Of a stretch of 64,000 nucleotides of DNA, positions 28,033 through 35,016 are shown piece by piece. The position numbers were made by a program, and so were the translations under genes. The DNA is from Spirosoma aerolatum (GTDB taxonomy: Bacteria; Bacteroidota; Bacteroidia; Cytophagales; Spirosomataceae). How positions within the stretch are numbered: the stretch's first letter is position 1; the number at the start of each line of letters is the position of its first letter. The stretch is from NCBI RefSeq assembly GCF_002056795.1, contig NZ_CP020104.1:941001-1005000 (forward strand), written 5' to 3'. The notes under the pieces were generated by a model, which saw nothing but the letters and a program-made list of their open reading frames with translations, ran no database searches and was not told the origin of the DNA.

Positions 28033-28635
28033 ATGATTTACGGATACATCCGCGTTAGTACCGATAAGCAAACAGTCGAAAACCAACGCTACGAGTTAAA
28101 CCAGTTTTGTGAGAAGAGTGTACTAGTAATTGATAAATGGATTGAAGAAACTATCTCCGGCTCGAAGAATCTGCAAGACCGAAAACTTGGGAAGCTCTTA
28201 AAAAAAATGAAAAAAGGAGATGTTCTTATTTGTTCCGAACTATCAAGACTTGGACGTAACCTATTGATGATCATGGGGATTTTAAATGAATGTATGAACC
28301 GAGATATCCAAGTTTGGACAATTAAAGACAATTATCGCCTTGGTAGCGATATTAACTCTAAAGTGTTAGCATTCGCTTTTGGGCTTTCTGCCGAAATAGA
28401 GCGAAATCTTATTTCACAGCGTACGAAAGAAGCATTGGCTCGAAAAAAAGCGGAAGGAGTAATCTTAGGTCGCCCAGTAGGGAGTAAATCTTCTAAAACC
28501 AAACTTACTGGTCATGACAAAAAAATCAAAGACTTACTGGACAAGCGTGTTTCCTACAGCGCCATTGCACGAATACTTGGTGTACACAGATTAACTGTGG
28601 CTAGTTATGCTACACAACATGGACTGAAGAACTAA
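28033..28635 (+). CDS. Serine DNA invertase, Mpi-like
   Basis: 200 residues: resolvase/invertase catalytic domain (IYGYIRVSTDKQTVENQRYEL with the nucleophile Ser; LICSELSRLGRN; AFAFGLSAEIERNLISQRTKEAL) and a C-terminal HTH (VSYSAIARILGVHRLTVASYAT). It resembles the Bacteroides Mpi invertases that flip promoters or shufflon genes. It lies 89 bases from the right arm of the R-M cassette and is the likely enzyme for that inversion. Homologous recombination over 249 bp could also act. Confidence 0.9.
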   Translation: MIYGYIRVSTDKQTVENQRYELNQFCEKSVLVIDKWIEETISGSKNLQDRKLGKLLKKMKKGDVLICSELSRLGRNLLMIMGILNECMNRDIQVWTIKDNYRLGSDINSKVLAFAFGLSAEIERNLISQRTKEALARKKAEGVILGRPVGSKSSKTKLTGHDKKIKDLLDKRVSYSAIARILGVHRLTVASYATQHGLKN

Positions 28636-28656
28636 TAATCTAATAATGTATTTTCG

Positions 28657-28688
28657 GCAAGCAATTATTTCAATTGCTTGCTTTTTTT
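28657..28688 (+). terminator. Rho-independent terminator after the invertase gene
   Basis: Stem GCAAGCAATT/AATTGCTTGC with loop ATTTC followed by a run of T. Confidence 0.85.
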
Positions 28689-28773
28689 CTTCATTGAGGC
28701 CCGCCAAACCATCGATTACTGTGCTTTTAGGCCTAGGACATTATGATCGTTTACTGATTAAAGGAGCCCAATA

Positions 28774-28839
28774 ATGAAATATCTCTTTCGCAGACCTATA
28801 AGAGGTAGTGGCGATAAAAAGTACCTGCAAAGAGAGTAA
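28774..28839 (+). CDS. Possible 21-residue peptide
   Basis: An ATG preceded by AAAGGAG at a good distance opens a 21-codon basic ORF (starts MKYLFRRPIRG, ends TAA). There is no similarity I recognise. The strong Shine-Dalgarno-like motif is its only support. Confidence 0.25.
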   Translation: MKYLFRRPIRGSGDKKYLQRE

Positions 28840-28857
28840 TGGGGATTTATTAACCGA

Positions 28858-29127
28858 TTAATGGAACCAGTCCAAGGGTATATGTGGCCTTGTATGTTGG
28901 TATGGCCGACTTGCGGTCCAAGATTCTATAATTGTAAATGGGCCGGATTTTCCTTTCAACGTTTTGACAAAATCAACCGCTTCATCTTTGGTATCAAATG
29001 AAGGTACCCAAGGATATCGACCGTTCTGTGGATCATTTACCCAAAAAGGCATTAATTCGTAGTGAACATCATTACCAAAACTGCCACCATTGTTTAAAAT
29101 TCTGTAAACTTGGTATATTGAGATCAT
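28858..29127 (-). CDS. Small hypothetical protein
   Basis: 89 residues, aromatic-rich (FGNDVHYELMPFWVNDPQNG, FDTKDEAVDFVKTLKGKSG), probably a compact alpha/beta fold. It is divergent from the TIR-like gene, with the two starts 39 bases apart, so they may be co-regulated. No family recognised. Confidence 0.45.
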   Translation of the reverse strand: MISIYQVYRILNNGGSFGNDVHYELMPFWVNDPQNGRYPWVPSFDTKDEAVDFVKTLKGKSGPFTIIESWTASRPYQHTRPHIPLDWFH

Positions 29128-29166
29128 GTTTGTAATAGTGGATTAATACTCTAATTTAATGAAATA

Positions 29167-29973
29167 ATGCATCTAGACAAAACGAAGCTTCTTCCACTCA
29201 TTGAAAAAACCAAGACTTTAAACACAAAGTCTCAGTACAATTTTGCAGTCCCTTCTAAATCTAATGTATCTAAACATACTGCTGAGGATCAGCTTCGTAC
29301 GCTGCTTTCTGGATTGTCGGGATGGTTAAATAAACATCCAAATCTTGTTAACGGATCAACTTACGGCCGGAAATTAGCGGAATTGAAGAGTAGGCTTCCT
29401 GACAAAAAAACTTACCATTACGGCTCGGGCCTTTCCGATAGTGATACGGAAGCAATAAGGTCTGAATTACTGACCCTCTTAAAAGCAATCGATCGTGAGA
29501 ATAAATCCATTTTTATTGTTCATGGGCGTGATCATGATATGCGTGAGAAGGTGCAAAGTGCCTTGCGGGGTTTAGGCCTTGCTACTGTTGTGCTCGACAG
29601 AGAAGACGATTTAGGGCAAACGGTTATTGAAAAATTCATTAAAGAATCAGCACGATGTGAATATGCTGTTGTCCTCTGCTCGGCCGACGATGAAGGGCGA
29701 TTGCGCACTAAAGCGCGTTCTTCTAAAGATGCTCCCTCACCACGCCCACGTGCTCGGCAAAATGTAGTATTAGAGTTAGGGTATTTTTTGGCTAAAGTGG
29801 GACGTGAAAATCTGTTCGTTCTACATCCAGAAGAATCCATAGAACAACCGAGCGATTTTCTGGGTGTTATCTATGAGAAGTATGATAAAGCTGGGCAATG
29901 GAAAGACAAATTGGTGCGAGCTTTAAGAGGTTCGGGGTTTAAGATTCCCCAAAAGCTTGCTGAGCGCATCTAA
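29167..29973 (+). CDS. TIR-like nucleotide-binding protein (PF10137/CAP12 type), candidate defence effector
   Basis: 268 residues. The first about 115 are helical and may act as a sensor or oligomerisation part. The C-terminal domain begins SIFIVHGRDHDMREKVQSAL and continues with ATVVLDREDDLGQTVIEKF, CEYAVVLCSADDEG, ARQNVVLELGYFLAKVG and NLFVLHPE. That is the predicted TIR-like nucleotide-binding domain with the catalytic Glu in VVLELGYF. Such domains cleave NAD in anti-phage systems. It stands alone, with no cyclase next to it, so its trigger is unknown. Confidence 0.8.
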   Translation: MHLDKTKLLPLIEKTKTLNTKSQYNFAVPSKSNVSKHTAEDQLRTLLSGLSGWLNKHPNLVNGSTYGRKLAELKSRLPDKKTYHYGSGLSDSDTEAIRSELLTLLKAIDRENKSIFIVHGRDHDMREKVQSALRGLGLATVVLDREDDLGQTVIEKFIKESARCEYAVVLCSADDEGRLRTKARSSKDAPSPRPRARQNVVLELGYFLAKVGRENLFVLHPEESIEQPSDFLGVIYEKYDKAGQWKDKLVRALRGSGFKIPQKLAERI

Positions 29974-30068
29974 ATAAATTGCTTTTCCATCTGGCAAAGG
30001 ACCGAATTCCTTTGATCTACATCTCAGTACAGTTTGAGGCTACGGATAGGTTCGAAAACCACTTTGGG

Positions 30069-30089
30069 TGTAACCCCTGTGTAACCCCA
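30069..30089 (+). repeat. Left arm-type site of the second integrase
   Basis: Two GTAACCCC units spaced 10 bases apart. A near copy (19 of 21 bases) lies at 30,300-30,320 on the other side of the tRNA-like core. The arrangement copies that of the tRNA-Asn integrase sites. Confidence 0.65.
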
Positions 30090-30136
30090 CGATATAACCT
30101 CCAATCATTATCAGCTAATTAACTAGTTGATTAAAA

Positions 30137-30186
30137 TGGTGGGCCCGGCCAGACTTGAACTGGCGACCAGACCGTTATGAGCGGCC
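30137..30186 (-). repeat. attP-like core: 3' half of a CAT-anticodon tRNA
   Basis: On the minus strand it reads anticodon stem-loop CTCATAA, T-arm GCCAGTTCAAGTCTGGC, acceptor strand CGGGCCC, discriminator A and CCA. The D-arm and 5' acceptor strand are absent, so this is not a working tRNA. The 3' half most resembles tRNA-Ile2 or Met. It lies between two arm-type repeats and just before the second integrase gene. Confidence 0.8.
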
Positions 30187-30299
30187 CTGTTGGACTTTAT
30201 CACAATTTTATACCGATTGCTAGTTGTTTTATAATCAGATATTTATTCAATGTTTCTCCAAATCGAGTTTGCTTGAAGTTCATCCAAATTGACCTATAC

Positions 30300-30320
30300 T
30301 GTAACCCCGGCGTAACCCCA
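30300..30320 (+). repeat. Right arm-type site of the second integrase
   Basis: Paired GTAACCCC units, near copy of 30,069-30,089, ending 20 bases before the integrase ATG, the same spacing as at the first integrase. Confidence 0.65.
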
Positions 30321-30340
30321 TATATCTAGTGGAGGAATGG

Positions 30341-31549
30341 ATGGGCCAAAAGGTGAATTTTACAAAGGCTGCCATCGAAGCGGCCAATGCTCCCAAAAAG
30401 ACCCGTCTTGTATTACTGGATACAAAAGTTGTTGGCCTGCAATGCCGAGTAAGTCCAACCGGTGTGAAAACCTTCAGCGTGTTTCGACGAATAAAAGGCG
30501 GAGCCCCTGAACGAGTGACGCTGGGTCGGTATCCCGATCTTTCAATTGAGAATGCGCGTAAGATGGCACTCGCGGTAAATGCTGAAATTGCTTCAGGGGC
30601 AAATCCCGCCCAAGTGAAACGAGTACATAAAGCGGAACTAACCTTTAAAGAGCTTTTTGATCGTTATCTGGATGGCCATGCCAAGTATAAAAGCCGAACC
30701 TGGAAAAAAGATGAGGGCAGATATCAATGCTACTTGGACAAGCCACTAGGTCATAAGCGTCATTCGGAAATAACAAAAGCGGATATTGCTACCATCCATG
30801 CCCGAATTACGAAACAGCCAGCCAAAGGCAAAAAAGATGGAGAGGGCAAACCTAAACTAAAAAGCGGTGCAACGGCCAATCGGATTTTAGATTTGGTATC
30901 GGCTGTTTTTAATTGGGGAATAAGCGTTGGCCTCTGTGAGGAGAATCCGGCAAAAGGTGTAAAACGGAATGCTGTCCGTAGCCGAGATCGTTTTTTACAA
31001 ACCGATGAACTCCCTCGATTTTTTGAAGCGCTCTATCAAGAGCCAAATTCAACCATCCGTGACTATGTTTTACTTTCTCTTTTGACAGGAGCCAGACAAG
31101 CAAACGTATTAGCCATGCGCTGGGATGAACTTTCATTTGCGCGAAAAGAGTGGAGGATTCCTCGGACTAAAAATGGCGATCCGCAAACCGTAATGTTAAT
31201 TGATGAAGTGATTCGAATATTAGACGCACGTAATGATAAGGGTTCTCTATTTGTCTTCCCTGGTACTGGTAAAAAGGGCCACTTGGTTGAGCCGAAGAAA
31301 GGGTGGAGCCGAATACTGAAACGGGCTGGTATTGATAACCTGCGGCTGCATGATTTAAGACGCACGTTGGGAAGCTGGCAAGCAAAAACAGGGGCATCCC
31401 TAATTATTATTGGAAAATCGCTCAATCACAAATCGTTGGCGGCAACTCAGGTCTATTCCCGCCTGGATAGTGATCCCGTGCGACAGTCTGTCGAGAGAGC
31501 AACCGATGCGATCCTGGAGGCTGGAGGAATAAAAAGTAAGCCAGCATGA
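30341..31549 (+). CDS. Tyrosine integrase of the P4 type (DUF4102 N-terminal domain)
   Basis: 402 residues from the ATG at 30,341, chosen because GGAGGA lies just before it; a GTG 12 bases upstream is in frame but overlaps this site. The N-terminal DUF4102 arm-binding domain reads VGLQCRVSPTGVKTFSVFRRI and VTLGRYPDLSIENARKMA. The core-binding domain is at about 90-190. The catalytic domain has Arg I in LLTGARQANVLAMRW, HDLRRTLGSW, LNHKSLAATQVYSRL. P4-type integrases use tRNA 3' ends, and a CAT-anticodon tRNA half lies directly upstream. This is a second integration module inside the element, of a different family from the first. Confidence 0.9.
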   Translation: MGQKVNFTKAAIEAANAPKKTRLVLLDTKVVGLQCRVSPTGVKTFSVFRRIKGGAPERVTLGRYPDLSIENARKMALAVNAEIASGANPAQVKRVHKAELTFKELFDRYLDGHAKYKSRTWKKDEGRYQCYLDKPLGHKRHSEITKADIATIHARITKQPAKGKKDGEGKPKLKSGATANRILDLVSAVFNWGISVGLCEENPAKGVKRNAVRSRDRFLQTDELPRFFEALYQEPNSTIRDYVLLSLLTGARQANVLAMRWDELSFARKEWRIPRTKNGDPQTVMLIDEVIRILDARNDKGSLFVFPGTGKKGHLVEPKKGWSRILKRAGIDNLRLHDLRRTLGSWQAKTGASLIIIGKSLNHKSLAATQVYSRLDSDPVRQSVERATDAILEAGGIKSKPA

Positions 31550-31689
31550 AACCTTGGCTTTTAACCCAGCTTATCGGTTCTTGTTTGTTATTGATCAATC
31601 CCGTTTTTGATTGACGTTAGGTATTTATTCCTTCTATCATGACTATATTCCTACTTCATGTAGATTGATATTTTCAGATAGGGGAAGCC

Positions 31690-31878
31690 ATGCCGACGAC
31701 AAATGAAACACTGTTAGACCGCAAAGAAGCCGCTAAATACCTCCGTATTTCTCCAAACACGTTAGCCGTGTGGGATTGCACAAAACGCTATGATTTGAAA
31801 CCGCTCAAAGTGGGCCGTGCTGTCCGCTATCGCCGGTCGGAGTTGGACAAGTTCATTGAACGCCAACTTCAGCAGTAA
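31690..31878 (+). CDS. Excisionase-like HTH protein (HTH_17/AlpA-like)
   Basis: 62 residues, a single winged helix: LLDRKEAAKYLRISPNTLAVW and VGRAVRYRRSELDKFIERQL. A GGGGAA ribosome-binding site precedes the ATG. Proteins of this size beside P4-type integrases act as excision factors or transcription switches. Confidence 0.8.
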   Translation: MPTTNETLLDRKEAAKYLRISPNTLAVWDCTKRYDLKPLKVGRAVRYRRSELDKFIERQLQQ

Positions 31879-31920
31879 ATAACTCCCCATTCATTCCCAT
31901 CATTTTTTAGGAGATCGCCC

Positions 31921-32832
31921 GTGAACATTGATCAGGCGAAAGCGGTAGCTATTGTCGAAATTTTAGCCCGATTGGGCATTCACCCCAAACGAACAACGAC
32001 GGGGAAAGTACTTTACCTATCCCCCGTGCGGAATGAAAAAACACCCAGTTTTTGGGTCGATACCAAAACAAATCGTTGGCACGATTACGGCGATGGGCGA
32101 GGAGGAGACGTTGTTGATTTAGCCACAGCCTATCTGCAATTCACGCGGGAAGCGCATACCGTTTCGGATGCCTTGCGCTGGATTGGCAACATGGGCGTTG
32201 CTGCGTATGCGATTACCCCCATTTATCGGCCTGACGAGCACCAGCATCATGATGCATCATTGGTTCTGAAATCAAAACGATCTATTCAGCATGTAGGGCT
32301 GATGCATTATCTGGATAAGCGTGGTATTCCACTTTCTGTTGCCCATCGCCATCTCAAGGAACTTCGCATTCAGAATACGCGGACGAATAAGTACTTTACC
32401 GCGCTTGGTTTTCCCAATGAAGACGGTGGCTTTGAACTCCGCAATCCCTTCTTTAAAGGCTGTTTACGCCCGAAAGCGATCAGTTTTATACGGGGAAAAG
32501 TACCCAAACCGGAAGGTATTCATCTCTTTGAAGGCTTCATGGATTATCTGTCAGCCATCAGCCAGTTGCAGGGCAGCAGCTTTGCCGACGATGCCATCAT
32601 TCTCAATTCGCTTTCCTGTCTAAAACAAGCCATTCCCTATATGCAGAATTACGGTTACCGCATCGCGTATAGCTGGATAGACAACGACGAGGCTGGAATG
32701 AAAGCGACCAACGTTATCACTGAATTCTGTCAGACGCAGATCGATCTGCGGCATATGCCAATGAACAAGGTCTATGCTCCGCACAAGGATGTCAACGCGT
32801 GGCATATGCACAAACTCAACTTGACGCTGTAA
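31921..32832 (+). CDS. Toprim-domain primase-like protein
   Basis: 303 residues with a GTG start, supported by TTAGGAG about 9 bases upstream. The N-terminus resembles a CHC2 primase domain without clear zinc Cys (YLSPVRNEKTPSFWVDTKTNRWHDYGDGRGGDVVDL). The C-terminus is a Toprim fold with the Glu in HLFEGFMDYLSAI and the DxD in SWIDNDEAG. Such proteins are widespread on Bacteroidota mobile elements and probably prime replication of the transferred strand. Confidence 0.82.
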   Translation: MNIDQAKAVAIVEILARLGIHPKRTTTGKVLYLSPVRNEKTPSFWVDTKTNRWHDYGDGRGGDVVDLATAYLQFTREAHTVSDALRWIGNMGVAAYAITPIYRPDEHQHHDASLVLKSKRSIQHVGLMHYLDKRGIPLSVAHRHLKELRIQNTRTNKYFTALGFPNEDGGFELRNPFFKGCLRPKAISFIRGKVPKPEGIHLFEGFMDYLSAISQLQGSSFADDAIILNSLSCLKQAIPYMQNYGYRIAYSWIDNDEAGMKATNVITEFCQTQIDLRHMPMNKVYAPHKDVNAWHMHKLNLTL

Positions 32833-32844
32833 AGAGAGGTAAGA

Positions 32845-33318
32845 ATGTCACAACTGGCCATTCAATCGCTGTTTACGGTCAACGAAGTTGAGATCAGCTA
32901 CCGTAACAAAACACCGTATCAGGATCGGATTCAGATTACCCGGTCCGCAACGGCTTATGAAGTCCTACGCACGGCTTGGGACGAAAATAAACTCGAACTG
33001 CTGGAACAGTTCAAGATTCTGTTGCTAGATCGGAAGAATAATTGCTTAGCAATCTCCGACATCGCCACGGGCGGTATGACCGCTTGCATTGTCGATCCCA
33101 AAGTGATTTTTGTGACAGCCCTCAAAGCCAATGCTTGCAGTATTATTTTGGCGCACAACCACCCTTCGCAAAACCTTCAGCCGAGTCCACAGGATTTAGC
33201 CTTGACGCGAAAACTATCTGAATGCGGCAAGCTGTTGGACATTGCCGTTCTCGACCACTTGATTGTCACATCGCATAATTATTATTCCTTTGCCGATGAG
33301 GGCTGTATGCCACGCTAA
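32845..33318 (+). CDS. radC: RadC-like JAB/MPN domain protein
   Basis: 157 residues. The metal-binding JAMM motif is AHNHPSQNLQPSPQD, followed by AVLDHLIVTSHNYYSFADEG. The N-terminal HhH part of long RadC is missing, which is the usual form on mobile elements. It lies 12 bases after the primase gene with a clear GAGAGG ribosome-binding site, so it is in the same operon. The exact biochemical role of the family is unsettled. Confidence 0.9.
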   Translation: MSQLAIQSLFTVNEVEISYRNKTPYQDRIQITRSATAYEVLRTAWDENKLELLEQFKILLLDRKNNCLAISDIATGGMTACIVDPKVIFVTALKANACSIILAHNHPSQNLQPSPQDLALTRKLSECGKLLDIAVLDHLIVTSHNYYSFADEGCMPR

Positions 33319-33513
33319 CAGTCACCGGTTCAATTTTCATTCTGCCAAAAGCCAGAGTTACTTGTGGGTCTATACCCGACGCCACTCATTCCACCAACCA
33401 CAATTTTCGCCAAGCCTTCGGCTTTCCCCGCCCGACCAAAATTCTGGTTGGTTCTCTCGCTAAGCCGCCGTGTTCTTTCATTCCCTGTAACCCCAACCAT
33501 TGGAGCATGATAC

Positions 33514-34443
33514 ATGACCAAACCGATTACCCGCAAAACCTCATCAAGCCCTGCCGAACAGCCTCAACAAGATATTTACGCTCGTGTTACGGCTAAAATC
33601 CTAACCGATCTGGAACAAGGTAATCTCTCGTGGCGCAAGCCTTGGCACTCCGAACACATGACTGGTCAGGTCATGCGTCCTCTGCGCTGGAATGATATTC
33701 CTTATACCGGCATCAATACGCTCATTCTCTGGAATGCTGCCAGTGAGCAAGGCTTTACCTCTCCCTATTGGATGACTTTCAAGCAGGCCACCGACATGAA
33801 AGCCGCTGTCTGTAAAGGTGAGAAGGGCACCCAAATTGTCTATGCCGATAAATTCACCAAAGCAGAGGAAGATAGTAATGGCGAAATTAAATCTAGCCAG
33901 ATTCCCTTTCTCAAATGCTACACCGTCTTCAATGCGTCTCAGATCGAAGGCTTGTCCGATGGTTTCTATAAAGCACCTGAACCCGTTGTTAAAAATCAGC
34001 AAGCGCGTCATCAGGAACTTGAACAGTTCTTTGCGCAGACGAAAGCCGACATTTATACCGGTTCCAAAGCGTGTTACACGCAGAGCACCGACCGCATCCA
34101 AATGCCGCCATTCGAAAGCTTTGAAACAGCCATGCGTTATTATGCTGTTTTAGCCCATGAACTCACCCATTGGACAAAAGCGCCTACGCGGTTGAACCGA
34201 GACCTTGGCAAAAAGCACTATGGTGATGAAGGGTACGCTAAAGAAGAATTGGTGGCCGAACTAGGAGCCTGCTTCTTGGCGGCTGATCTTGGCTTTGAAC
34301 CGCAACCGGAAGAACATCATGCGGCTTATATCCAGTCCTGGCTACACGTGCTCAAGGATGACAAACGCTTTGTCTTTCAGGCCGCATCCCACGCGCAAAA
34401 GGCGGTTGAATACATTCATGCCCTGCAATGCCCTCGCCCTTGA
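33514..34443 (+). CDS. ArdC-like antirestriction protein with zincin metallopeptidase domain
   Basis: 309 residues. The N-terminal ArdC ssDNA-binding domain reads VTAKILTDLEQGNLSWRKPW, NDIPYTGINTLILW and GEKGTQIVYADKF. The C-terminal zincin domain has HELTHW (HExxH-like) with ELVAELGACFL downstream. ArdC proteins coat incoming single strands and counter restriction during conjugation. That suits an element that carries its own R-M gene and must enter restricting hosts. Confidence 0.87.
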   Translation: MTKPITRKTSSSPAEQPQQDIYARVTAKILTDLEQGNLSWRKPWHSEHMTGQVMRPLRWNDIPYTGINTLILWNAASEQGFTSPYWMTFKQATDMKAAVCKGEKGTQIVYADKFTKAEEDSNGEIKSSQIPFLKCYTVFNASQIEGLSDGFYKAPEPVVKNQQARHQELEQFFAQTKADIYTGSKACYTQSTDRIQMPPFESFETAMRYYAVLAHELTHWTKAPTRLNRDLGKKHYGDEGYAKEELVAELGACFLAADLGFEPQPEEHHAAYIQSWLHVLKDDKRFVFQAASHAQKAVEYIHALQCPRP

Positions 34444-34706
34444 GTTTCGAGGGCACAAACGATGTGTTGGTTCACGGACGATTTGACAGTTTCTTCAACT
34501 GTACCTTTCTTGGGTCGGTTGATAGAGCATGTCAGCTTAGCCCAATTGTCCGTCATGGCGCTTATCCCTCCTTTTTACGAGGTAAAAACGATCTACGACT
34601 GCGGCCCAAAATAGACATTGCACATCAATTTATGGCCTTGGAGAGCTGATACGGCCCCTTGCGCTTTGTTCGCTTCCATCATCAACAACACAAGAAAGGA
34701 GATTTG

Positions 34707-34913
34707 ATGATGACTAACCAAACCGAAACCCGTTCGACCAAGCCAACCCACACGGTTTATGTTCTCAAACCGCAAGCCGATACTGAGCAAGCTGACTGGA
34801 TCAGAGTAGGGGCTGCTTGGGAACACGGCGATAAAGATGGCTTGAACCTGTCCTTGAACATCCTCGGCCAGAAAATTCCGGTTGTTGTTCGTAAGAACAA
34901 ACCGAAAGCCTAA
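34707..34913 (+). CDS. Small conserved-looking protein
   Basis: 68 residues from the first of two ATGs, placed by an AAGGAG motif just upstream. The sequence (HTVYVLKPQADTEQADW, IRVGAAWEHGDKDGL, LNLSLNILGQKI) looks like a small beta domain of the kind found behind ArdC genes. A terminator follows. Function unknown. Confidence 0.65.
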   Translation: MMTNQTETRSTKPTHTVYVLKPQADTEQADWIRVGAAWEHGDKDGLNLSLNILGQKIPVVVRKNKPKA

Positions 34914-34920
34914 TTGCAGC

Positions 34921-34953
34921 AAAGCCGGAGAGAGATTCTTTCTCTCCGGCTTT
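34921..34953. terminator. Hairpin terminator after the ArdC module
   Basis: Stem AAAGCCGGAGAGA/TCTCTCCGGCTTT with a 7-base loop. It lies between the plus-strand module and the convergent nuclease gene and may serve both. Confidence 0.75.
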
Positions 34954-35016
34954 GATTTTGCCGAAAAATGAGTATTAAGCACGTATCAATTATCAATACA
35001 ATCATGCTTGACAATA

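Noticed and set aside
19874..28755. A 13-bp inverted pair (AGTAAACGATCAT at 19,874 and its complement at 28,743) around the RiPP, R-M and invertase segment.
   Set aside because: Several 13-bp inverted matches are expected by chance in 64 kb, and the similarity does not extend outward.
30137..30186. A tRNA gene with CAT anticodon.
   Set aside because: Only the anticodon stem-loop, T-arm and 3' acceptor strand exist. The D-arm and 5' acceptor strand are missing, so it is an attachment core.
33319..33513. Possible small gene between radC and the ArdC gene.
   Set aside because: Open frames there are short and start inside radC. The stretch more likely carries leader sequence.
34444..34706. ORFs of about 65-73 codons after the ArdC gene.
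   Set aside because: They overlap or trail known genes in other frames, lack family character and have no convincing ribosome-binding sites.
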